Source: Methanolobus sp. UBA474 (GTDB lineage: Archaea; Halobacteriota; Methanosarcinia; Methanosarcinales; Methanosarcinaceae). Taken from it: 13,160 nucleotides of DNA. The stretch covers positions 1 through 13,160 of the forward strand of contig DANZ01000077.1 of NCBI GenBank assembly GCA_002501695.1, written 5' to 3'. Positions 6,971 to 12,217 of the stretch are shown here, piece after piece; the first letter of the stretch is position 1, and every line of letters starts with the position of its first letter. The notes under the pieces were generated by a model that saw only the letters and a program-made list of their open reading frames with translations, ran no database searches and was not told where the DNA came from. The translations under genes and the position numbers were made by a program.

Positions 6971-7147
6971 AGAAAAAAGTTTTATATTGTTTGTTATATG
7001 TACATACCAGTGGAAGCATTGTATTATAAGCCGATAATTATATATTGCAGATGTCAGCAAAAGATATGTACTGCACTTTATAGATGAGTTCAAACAGATT
7101 ATATATATACCCGGGACAACAGATAGTATCCCGGCTATGGAGAACGA
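6971..7147 (+). promoter_or_regulatory. 177-base AT-rich promoter region of the degenerate KaiC-like gene
   Basis: Two TATA-like stretches on the plus strand: AATTATATATTG (7036-7047) and ATTATATATATACC (7099-7112). The second predicts a start near 7128-7130 and a leader of about 18 bases with GGAG five bases before the ATG at 7148. An inverted repeat CCGGGA (7111-7116) / TCCCGG (7129-7134) sits between this TATA box and the start codon, a natural place for a repressor. No terminator hairpin follows moaB; T-runs are short. Confidence 0.5.
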
Positions 7148-7855
7148 ATGCCCGGTTATTCGCTAGGTATCAAGGAACTGGATGACCATTTAGGTCGCAT
7201 CCGGGAAGGCACCAATCTTATGATGATAGGTCCGCCTATGAGCCGAAAGGATGAGCTGCTGGATGCTATTCTGTCCCACAACCTCGGTGCCGACGACGGA
7301 GTGGTCATAGTTTCCACCCGGGAGCCCGGAGAGAGGGTGTTGGAATGGTTCACAGAACAGGGGATAGACATTTCAGGTTCCAATATAGGAATAGTTGACT
7401 GTGTCACAAGAACTCTGGGAATGAACGCACCTGATACGGCCAGGATAAAGCGGGCTTCAAGCCCTGTGGACCTGACAGGCATTGGTGTGAAGATCAGCCA
7501 GTTCCTGGAGGAATTCCTTGTGAAAAAGAACCTCGGAAAGATCCGGCTCTCTATAAATTCCCTGTCAACCATACTGATGTATTCTAACCTTCAGACAGTT
7601 TTCAGGTTTCTGCACGTTTTTACAGGGCGTGTGAAGGCTGCCAATGGTTTTGGGATATATGTTGTGGAAGATGAGATGCATGACGCCCAGACAATAGCGA
7701 CCTTAAAACAACTGTTTGACGGAATGATCGAGATAAAAAGCATTGGGGATTCCTATGCAATGAGGGTAGTTGGCATGACCTCAAAGCCTACTGAGTGGTT
7801 CGAGTATGATATCATAGGGTCAGAGATCATTCTCAATAAGCCGAAAAAGCCCTGA
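7148..7855 (+). CDS. KaiC/Rad55-like protein with degenerate nucleotide-binding motifs
   Basis: A 235-residue RecA-fold relative. It keeps the family entry (YSLGIKELDDHLG, 4-16) and the beta-strand VVIVSTREPGERVLEW. Where Walker A should read GxxxxGK(S/T) it has GPPMSRKD (28-35): the last Gly is Arg and the Ser/Thr is Asp. The paired glutamates are missing and the Walker B strand reads RLSINSLSTIL, with Asn for Asp. It is therefore probably not an active ATPase and may bind a partner or act as a sensor. The ATG at 7148 has GGAG five bases upstream. The reading frame is intact and codon use looks like that of its neighbours, so it is not a pseudogene. No output or HTH domain is visible. Family placement is good; function is unknown. 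Confidence 0.75.
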   Translation: MPGYSLGIKELDDHLGRIREGTNLMMIGPPMSRKDELLDAILSHNLGADDGVVIVSTREPGERVLEWFTEQGIDISGSNIGIVDCVTRTLGMNAPDTARIKRASSPVDLTGIGVKISQFLEEFLVKKNLGKIRLSINSLSTILMYSNLQTVFRFLHVFTGRVKAANGFGIYVVEDEMHDAQTIATLKQLFDGMIEIKSIGDSYAMRVVGMTSKPTEWFEYDIIGSEIILNKPKKP

Positions 7856-7895
7856 GACCATAGGTTAGTTTAAATATGCGCAAGGGTATTTTCAG

Positions 7896-7940
7896 CCTAT
7901 CCGCTACGCTGCTGAGTGCGGCCCCGCAGGATATGTTTTT
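7896..7940 (+). terminator. Structured stem followed by T5 (terminator or short RNA)
   Basis: An outer stem TATCC (7898-7902) / GGATA (7929-7933) encloses GC-rich inner pairing (CCGC/GCGG and GCG/CGC options) and is followed by GTTTTT (7935-7940). It may end the KaiC-like transcript. A TATA-like TTTAAATA at about 7869-7876 sits 25 bases before it, so a small independent RNA is also possible. A 27-codon frame (7876-7959) runs across it without a good ribosome-binding site. Confidence 0.4.
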
Positions 7941-7958
7941 CACGAATACTGATCATTA

Positions 7959-7968
7959 AGTATAATCA
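7959..7968 (+). promoter_or_regulatory. Candidate TATA box for the YhbY-like gene
   Basis: AGTATAATC lies about 37 bases before ATG 8001, predicting a transcript start near 7988. The AGGTG site at 7990-7994 then lies in a very short leader. This supports ATG 8001 over the upstream TTG at 7980. Confidence 0.4.
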
Positions 7969-8000
7969 TTAAGCAATCATTGTTATGTCAGGTGTATCAA

Positions 8001-8261
8001 ATGGATAAAGACAAACTATACAAGCTCAAAGCGGAAGCCTCAAGCATTAAGCCGATCCTGAATATCGGTAAGAACGGGATTACGGATCCTGTAATTGAAG
8101 AGATCAAAAAGCAGGTCAAAGCATATAGACTGGTGAAGATAAAGATGCTGAAGACCACTCCTGAGGAAGAGGATATTAAGCAAGCGGCTCAAAAGCTGGC
8201 TGAGGCCACTGGCACGACCCTGATAGAGGTCCGTGGCAGTACTGTGGTACTATACAGATGA
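8001..8261 (+). CDS. YhbY/CRM-domain RNA-binding protein
   Basis: An 86-residue single CRM (YhbY) domain, an RNA-binding fold tied to ribosome assembly in bacteria and archaea and to intron splicing in plant chloroplasts. It shows the family opening LYKLKAEASSIKPILNIGKN (the Ile-Gly-Lys-Asn-Gly turn that contacts RNA), IEEIKKQVKAYRLVKIKML and the C-terminal strand LIEVRGSTVVLYR. I chose ATG 8001 because AGGTG lies six bases upstream; a longer frame from TTG 7980 adds MLCQVYQ, which has no family support. It ends 18 bases from the end of the convergent DUF190 gene, so the two transcripts probably overlap at their 3' ends. Confidence 0.88.
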   Translation: MDKDKLYKLKAEASSIKPILNIGKNGITDPVIEEIKKQVKAYRLVKIKMLKTTPEEEDIKQAAQKLAEATGTTLIEVRGSTVVLYR

Positions 8262-8279
8262 TCCATTCTGTCAGTTGTT

Positions 8280-8612
8280 CTAGGTTCCTTCCGTGAATTC
8301 CTTTCCGGACACGATCTCAATTTCCTCTATGATTATCAGTTTTCCGGGGAGGATACTTTTGAGCTTCGGGATAATATCCCTTATTCTTTCCTCCCGGTCG
8401 ACTGCCTGGATGATCACGGGCAGGTCTGTTCCAAGTCGGAGTACGCTTGCTGTGTGTATCTTGTCGTGCACACCGTACCCTTCTATGCAATGATGCACTG
8501 TCGCCCCCGCGATGCCTTCATCCTTTAAGAACTCAAGCACCGCATGGTGTGCGCTCTTATCCTTGTACGTATCATTATCACTGAGATATATTCTGAGAAG
8601 CAATGCCCGCAT
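8280..8612 (-). CDS. DUF190 protein, partner of CrcB fluoride channels
   Basis: A 110-residue member of DUF190 (PII/GlnB-like ferredoxin fold). DUF190 genes often lie beside crcB and are listed among fluoride-response genes; the biochemical role is not established. Seen here: the opening strand RALLLRIYLSDND, the helix HHAVLEFLKDEGIAGATVHHCIEGYG with the H-H-x-C-I-E-G-Y-G turn, LPVIIQAVDREERIRDIIPKL and the strand GKLIIIEEIEIV. The ATG at 8612 has AGGAG seven bases upstream. It follows the double crcB gene by 203 bases, a gap with its own promoter-like and structured elements, so it may be transcribed both with and independently of crcB. Confidence 0.88.
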   Translation of the reverse strand: MRALLLRIYLSDNDTYKDKSAHHAVLEFLKDEGIAGATVHHCIEGYGVHDKIHTASVLRLGTDLPVIIQAVDREERIRDIIPKLKSILPGKLIIIEEIEIVSGKEFTEGT

Positions 8613-8644
8613 GTTCTTACTCCTGTTGCGTTCCTCTTTTGCAA

Positions 8645-8689
8645 ACGATCGCCTTCCGGATATCAGCCCTGAGAAGGGAGTGCGATCAT
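8645..8689 (-). promoter_or_regulatory. Long stem in the DUF190 leader
   Basis: The arms ATGATCGC and GCGATCGT (minus strand, 8689-8682 and 8652-8645) pair over eight bases with one G-T wobble, enclosing 29 bases that include a small CCCT-TCTC-AGGG hairpin followed by CTGAT. This lies 33-77 bases before the DUF190 ATG in the predicted untranslated leader. It looks like a folded control element of unknown kind. Confidence 0.45.
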
Positions 8690-8710
8690 CTGCAGTTTAA
8701 TTATTTGCAG
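8690..8710 (-). promoter_or_regulatory. Inverted repeat at the predicted DUF190 transcription start
   Basis: CTGCA and TGCAG arms flank 11 AT-rich bases. The repeat centre (8700) falls about 26 bases downstream of the TATA box at 8722-8730, on the predicted start site, as an operator for a dimeric repressor would. Confidence 0.4.
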
Positions 8711-8721
8711 CTGTCTGGTAA

Positions 8722-8730
8722 GATATATGA
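8722..8730 (-). promoter_or_regulatory. Candidate internal TATA box before DUF190
   Basis: On the minus strand ATCATATATCTTA lies 86 bases after the double crcB stop and about 115 bases before the DUF190 ATG. It predicts a start near 8700 and a leader of about 90 bases. Confidence 0.4.
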
Positions 8731-8751
8731 TCCTCGGATAACTATCTTTTC

Positions 8752-8794
8752 CCGTGGAAATAAGTATGTTTCCAGCCAGCAGTTCTCTCCACGG
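8752..8794 (-). promoter_or_regulatory. Two mutually exclusive hairpins just after the double crcB gene
   Basis: Arms CCGTGGA (8752-8758 on the plus strand) and TCCACGG (8788-8794) pair over seven bases across 29 bases. Part of the first arm also belongs to a tighter hairpin, TGGAAA (8755-8760) with TTTCCA (8769-8774), loop of eight. The two cannot form at once. It could be a processing or attenuation element within the operon, or the 3' end of the crcB message. Confidence 0.4.
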
Positions 8795-8815
8795 TCGATG
8801 CTCCGGCAGTCAATT

Positions 8816-9688
8816 CTACTGTCCGGTTATCAGGTATGCAGTCATAACACCTGCCATGCAGATACCCAGATTGAGCATGATATTGAGCAGCGAGTATTTT
8901 TTCTCACCTTCTTCCAGGAGCCTGAAAGATTCATAGGCAAAAGTAGAAAAGGTTGTGAAAGAGCCAAGCACTCCGATGCTCACCAGGTATGTGATCGAGC
9001 CGGATGCCGATGAGAATGTGAGTACAGCAAGTACGAAGCTGCCGATAGCGTTCACTGCAAGGGTTCCGGCAGGGACCTCTCCTACTTTGGGGATGGCACC
9101 TGATACAAGGAACCTGAGAGTTGCACCTGCAAACCCTCCTGCTCCCACCAGTAGCATCTCGGTGCTCACCGCCATACTTCCTGTCACGGCCGGGAAAAGC
9201 ATCAATATGGACAGTCCGGTTATGCCGTATGCCATGCGATCACTATACCTTCCTTTCAGTAGCGCCATCATCGTGCCTGGAAGGTGGAAACCGGATCTTC
9301 TTTCCTTCAGCCTGCTAAGGTATATCACGACCCCCCTTCCTGCGAAAACCCCTGCAACTGCAAGCAGTACGTTCCCAAGGATGTTCAGGGATGCAGTCAG
9401 AGGGGGCATCTGGAACGTTTGCACTGCAAATGTGGAGAACGTTGTAAAAGAGCCCAGGACCCCTATCCCCAGGAACATCCTTGTCCTTGGGGCCACATAG
9501 CCAAGGTATTCGGAGTTATAGACCAAAAACCCCAGCAGGATGCTGCCGATCACATTGACCGCAAGCGTAGCTGTGGCAGGGCTGAAATGGCCTGAGAATG
9601 CAAACCTGGACACTGCGCCCAGGACGCCCCCTGCTCCTATTATGAGCAGGTGGTGGTACTTTACATGGGATGCGGCATCTCTACTCAA
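8816..9688 (-). CDS. crcB: Fused double CrcB (Fluc) fluoride channel
   Basis: Membrane fluoride channel that lets toxic fluoride leave the cell. Normal CrcB is about 125 residues with four helices and works as an antiparallel dimer. Here one chain of 290 residues carries two copies: GGVLGAVSRF (20-29), NVIGS (45-49), GVLGSFTTFSTF (76-87), then GGFAGATLRF (184-193), NAIGS (213-217), GVLGSFTTFSTF (239-250). Both keep the pore asparagine and the Phe/Thr/Ser channel segment. Between them a basic loop (123-151) leads to one extra helix (about 152-174), which would turn the second copy over. The gene begins with TTG at 9688 overlapping the moeA stop by eight bases; a stop lies directly before it and no ATG occurs until residue 71, so TTG is nearly forced and translation is probably coupled to moeA. 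Confidence 0.93.
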   Translation of the reverse strand: MSRDAASHVKYHHLLIIGAGGVLGAVSRFAFSGHFSPATATLAVNVIGSILLGFLVYNSEYLGYVAPRTRMFLGIGVLGSFTTFSTFAVQTFQMPPLTASLNILGNVLLAVAGVFAGRGVVIYLSRLKERRSGFHLPGTMMALLKGRYSDRMAYGITGLSILMLFPAVTGSMAVSTEMLLVGAGGFAGATLRFLVSGAIPKVGEVPAGTLAVNAIGSFVLAVLTFSSASGSITYLVSIGVLGSFTTFSTFAYESFRLLEEGEKKYSLLNIMLNLGICMAGVMTAYLITGQ

Positions 9689-10877
9689 TCAATACTACAT
9701 CCACTTCGTTTCCTTCTTCGTATCCTTCCACATTCTCAGGTATGATGACAAAACCGTTGGACTTAGCGATGGAACTCAGGATCCCTGCTCCTGCGGTCAT
9801 CAGAGGCCGGGCAGTGTTCCCTTCCAGTATCACTCTGGCGTAGCTGACATAGCCTTCCCTGGAATTTATCTTGCCTGTAAGTCTTGCCTTCACAGTGATG
9901 TCCGGTATCTGCGGGATGTTGCCTTTTTTGAGTATGGCCGCCTTTCCGAAGGCAAAGAGCGCTACCAGCCCCGCTGCAGGATATCCCGGCATGCAGAGCA
10001 CAGGTATGTCGCCAATGGTCCCGAGCGCTGTAGGTTTCCCAGGGCTCAATCCCACACCGTGCACAAGCTTCCTGCCCATGGAAGCCACTACGTCAGGCAC
10101 GTAGTCCCTCTCGCCGACAGACGTTCCGCCGGATATCACAATGAGATCAGCGTCCATGTTATCTGTGATCGCCTTTCTGATGAGTTCCCTGTCCTCGGGA
10201 ACGATCGCGCAGTACCGCGGCAGTGCACTCCATTGAGTGGAATAGAGGCCTATCATGAGGCTGTTGATGTCCAGTGTCTTCCCGGGAGGTGGCACTTCGC
10301 TGCTGTCCTCAAGGGGAATAAGGTCGTTACCTGTAGGGATGATGGCAACCAGGGGCCTGGAGTAAACCTTGATCTTCCTTATTCCGAGGGAGGCGAGCAC
10401 CGCTATATCACAGGCTCTGAGCAGATGGCCTTTGTAGAAGATGATCTCGTTCTGCCTCACATCCTCGCCGATATCTCCGATATTTTTCCCGGGATGGACC
10501 TGTGCGCGCACCTCGATCATGTCGCCTATGCATATGGTGTCCTCTTCCATGAGCACGGCATCGGCGGCATCAGGTACGCAGGCTCCCGTACTTACCTGGC
10601 TGCAGGTGCTTTCGTCCACTTCATCGCAGACCTGCAGCATCACCGGATTTGTGGGTGAGGCACCCAGTATGTCCGCTGAGCGGACGGCATAGCCATCCAT
10701 TGCAGAGCGCCTATAGTGCGGAACATTTCTTGGCGCCAGTATGCCTGTGGCAAGCACCCTGCCCACGCCTTCATCTATTGCGATCATGTCGGTACGCTCC
10801 AGGGGGGTTATGGCACCAAGGAACTTCTCTTTCGCTTCACTCACACTGCTGCGCTCTTTGATTATCCTGTTGTCCAT
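9681..10877 (-). CDS. moeA: Molybdopterin molybdotransferase MoeA
   Basis: Inserts molybdenum (or tungsten in archaea) into adenylylated molybdopterin. Family marks: ILAPRNVPHYRRSAMDGYAV (the MDGYA loop), PGKNIGDIGEDVRQNE (domain II), LVAIIPTGNDLIP, the MPT-binding ISGGTSVGERDYVPDV, and SPGKPTALG with LCMPGYPAAG. The C-terminal beta-barrel domain IV follows (residues about 330-398). I chose ATG 10877 because GAGAGG lies about five bases upstream; ATG 10892, two bases after the moaD stop, adds MREEG and has no clear site, though coupling to moaD could support it. Length is 398 residues (403 from the upstream ATG), normal for MoeA. It sits between moaD and the double crcB in one operon. Confidence 0.95.
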   Translation of the reverse strand: MDNRIIKERSSVSEAKEKFLGAITPLERTDMIAIDEGVGRVLATGILAPRNVPHYRRSAMDGYAVRSADILGASPTNPVMLQVCDEVDESTCSQVSTGACVPDAADAVLMEEDTICIGDMIEVRAQVHPGKNIGDIGEDVRQNEIIFYKGHLLRACDIAVLASLGIRKIKVYSRPLVAIIPTGNDLIPLEDSSEVPPPGKTLDINSLMIGLYSTQWSALPRYCAIVPEDRELIRKAITDNMDADLIVISGGTSVGERDYVPDVVASMGRKLVHGVGLSPGKPTALGTIGDIPVLCMPGYPAAGLVALFAFGKAAILKKGNIPQIPDITVKARLTGKINSREGYVSYARVILEGNTARPLMTAGAGILSSIAKSNGFVIIPENVEGYEEGNEVDVVLIE

Positions 10878-10894
10878 GCCTTCCTCTCTCATGT

Positions 10895-11179
10895 TCAGCC
10901 GCCGGATACGGGTGGGAACACGCCGATCTCGTCCCCGTCCTTAATTCCTGTTGCAAGGCTTTCCATGTGCTTTATATTGTTCCCGTTCAGGAACACATTG
11001 ATGTATCCGCGAAGTTTAGGCTCATCACCTGCTTTTTCAAAAACCATTTCCTTTAAGGCGGGGTACTGGCCTGTAAGGGAGAAAAGTACTTCCTGCACGG
11101 TATCCCCGCTGAGCATGACCGAGGATTCGCCTGCTATCTCTCTCAGGTTTGCGAATAGTTTGACCTTGACAGTTGCCAT
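10895..11179 (-). CDS. moaD: MoaD-family sulfur-carrier protein
   Basis: Ubiquitin-fold sulfur carrier; the C-terminal glycine thiocarboxylate supplies sulfur for the dithiolene of molybdopterin. The 94-residue protein opens VKVKLFANLREIAG, has the mid-strand INVFLNGNNI and ends GDEIGVFPPVSGG, with the terminal GG needed for activation and thiocarboxylate formation. Archaeal MoaD-like proteins can also serve as SAMP-type protein modifiers, so a double role cannot be excluded. It heads the operon moaD-moeA-crcB-DUF190. The site before ATG 11179 is weak (AAGGG five bases upstream) and the TATA region lies close, so the leader is very short. No moaE lies in the window. Confidence 0.9.
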   Translation of the reverse strand: MATVKVKLFANLREIAGESSVMLSGDTVQEVLFSLTGQYPALKEMVFEKAGDEPKLRGYINVFLNGNNIKHMESLATGIKDGDEIGVFPPVSGG

Positions 11180-11190
11180 GGCCCTTTATT

Positions 11191-11220
11191 CTGGACGTAT
11201 AATTAATAAATCTATTCCAG
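11191..11220 (-). promoter_or_regulatory. moaD operon promoter framed by an inverted repeat
   Basis: An AT element (minus strand GATTTATTAATTATACG) lies 18-35 bases before the moaD ATG and would give a near-leaderless message. It is bracketed by CTGGA and TCCAG arms (11191-11195 and 11216-11220), a layout in which a bound regulator would cover the TATA box. Confidence 0.4.
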
Positions 11221-11258
11221 TCAAGAAATTCAGTCAAAAGCGTGAAAATATAGATGAA

Positions 11259-11336
11259 TGGTGGGATAGCGCGGATTTGAACCGCGGTCCAAGCGTCCCA
11301 AACGCTCGAGGATGGACCAAGCTACCCTACTATCCC
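11259..11336 (-). tRNA. tRNA-Pro (anticodon TGG), CCA encoded
   Basis: Folds as a full tRNA on the minus strand: acceptor arm GGGATAG paired with CTATCCC (seven perfect pairs), D arm GGGT/ATCC, anticodon arm GAGCG-TTTGGGA-CGCTT with anticodon TGG (positions 11300-11298), T arm CGCGG-TTCAAAT-CCGCG, and discriminator A followed by encoded CCA (11261-11259). TGG reads CCA and, with U34 modification or wobble, other proline codons. No intron is present. G at position 37 fits tRNA-Pro. A TATA box lies 25 bases upstream of the 5' end and T-runs follow the 3' end. Confidence 0.95.
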
Positions 11337-11356
11337 ATTCAGAAGGGTAGCTCCTC

Positions 11357-11364
11357 AATATACT
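11357..11364 (-). promoter_or_regulatory. TATA box for tRNA-Pro
   Basis: The minus strand reads CGAGAAAGTATATTGAGG, with AGTATATT centred about 25 bases before the first base of the mature tRNA. The purine-rich CGAGAA just upstream suits a BRE, the TFB recognition element. Confidence 0.6.
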
Positions 11365-11422
11365 TTCTCGGTTAAATAGATTGCGTGAGGAAATGGTCTT
11401 ATGGAGAGCAGCCCGATCAATT

Positions 11423-11433
11423 GCATATAAAGG
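11423..11433 (-). promoter_or_regulatory. Second TATA-like box upstream of tRNA-Pro
   Basis: The minus strand reads CCTTTATATGC, a near-consensus archaeal TATA box just after the ABC permease stop. It would start a transcript near 11402 running into tRNA-Pro with a leader of about 65 bases. It may be a spare promoter for the tRNA or for a short RNA from 11337-11402. Confidence 0.35.
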
Positions 11434-11461
11434 TCCCCGGCCCTAGTGGTCCCCGGCCCTG
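11433..11461. repeat. 13-base tandem repeat across the ABC permease stop
   Basis: GGTCCCCGGCCCT occurs twice with AGT between (11433-11445 and 11449-11461). One copy codes for the last residues of the permease and the other begins at its stop codon. It looks like a recent small duplication. Confidence 0.75.
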
Positions 11462-12216
11462 TCAAATGACCAGCTGCCAAGCAGTATCATGGCAAGTGCG
11501 AATATTGTTATGACTGCCATAGAGCGCATGATCGGCACTTCGGATACGCCAAGAAGCGCCCACCTGAGAGCTTCCACGCCATATGTGAGGGGGTTGAGCT
11601 GAACAGGTATGCTTAGCCATGAAGGAAGGTTGGCCATAGGGTAGAATGCCGTGCTTGCCATCAGTGTAGGGAACGTGATGAATGTCATCATCATCTGGAA
11701 GCCCTCATGGGATTCTATCCTTGACGCAAGGGTGATCCCAAGTCCTATGAATCCCATGCCTGTAATGAACATTATAAGGATGCTGAACATCTGTCCGATC
11801 ACAGATGTGTATTCCACAACGACCAGCCCGCTGATGATCATAAGCAAGGTCCCCTGTATCATGGCTGCGGTCACTCCGCCTGCAGCTTTTCCAAGGGCCG
11901 TGTAGAAGCGGCTTACAGGCGCCACAAGTATCTCTTTCAGGAACCCGAATTCCCTGTCCCATATTATGGAAACCCCGCCCATCAGCGAGGCGAACAGCAC
12001 TGACATGGCTATGATGCCCGGAGCCATGTAGTCTATGTAACTGCCGGTACGCATTGTCATTGTGCTTCCCAGGGCAGATCCCATTATGACAAGAAAGAAC
12101 AGCGGTGTCGCAAGTGATCCGATGATCCGGGACCTTGAGCGCCTGTAGCGCAGCATTTCCCGAAGCCATAGTGTGAATACAGTATTAATAGAGTGCTTTA
12201 TCCCGGCAAGGCCCAT
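11443..12216 (-). CDS. ABC-2 type transporter permease
   Basis: Membrane subunit of a probable ABC exporter (DrrB/NodJ-like ABC-2 family). From ATG 12216 the protein has 257 residues with about six helices: near 30-50 (IIGSLATPLFFLVIMGSALG), 65-90, 110-135, 140-165, 175-195 and 225-245. It has the family's amphipathic stretch WDREFGFLKEILVAPVSR and the late LNPLTYGVEALRW. I chose ATG 12216 because it lies one base after the ubiX stop with GGAG six bases before it; the longer frame from 12279 lies inside ubiX and adds 21 residues without family character. No ATPase gene is visible next to it, so its partner is either outside the window or encoded elsewhere. Substrate unknown. Confidence 0.85.
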   Translation of the reverse strand: MGLAGIKHSINTVFTLWLREMLRYRRSRSRIIGSLATPLFFLVIMGSALGSTMTMRTGSYIDYMAPGIIAMSVLFASLMGGVSIIWDREFGFLKEILVAPVSRFYTALGKAAGGVTAAMIQGTLLMIISGLVVVEYTSVIGQMFSILIMFITGMGFIGLGITLASRIESHEGFQMMMTFITFPTLMASTAFYPMANLPSWLSIPVQLNPLTYGVEALRWALLGVSEVPIMRSMAVITIFALAMILLGSWSFDRAGDH

Positions 12217-12217
12217 A

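Noticed and set aside
7876..7959. 27-codon reading frame between the KaiC-like and YhbY-like genes
   Set aside because: No proper ribosome-binding site, and it runs through the stem and T-run; more likely RNA structure.
7980..8000. Longer YhbY-like protein starting at TTG 7980
   Set aside because: The seven added residues have no family character and AGGTG sits at the right distance from ATG 8001; a predicted transcript start near 7988 would also exclude it.
8645..8700. Fluoride riboswitch (crcB motif) in the DUF190 leader: a CCCT-TCTC-AGGG hairpin followed by CTGAT resembles its 3' half
   Set aside because: The 5' half (GGxGATG stem) is missing and I find no partner for the pseudoknot with the bases after CTGAT. 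Kept only as an unnamed structured leader.
9540..10658. Long plus-strand open frame of 372 codons
   Set aside because: It is the complement of moeA and the start of crcB, both strongly recognised on the minus strand; its protein is rich in Cys, His and Arg without any domain pattern.
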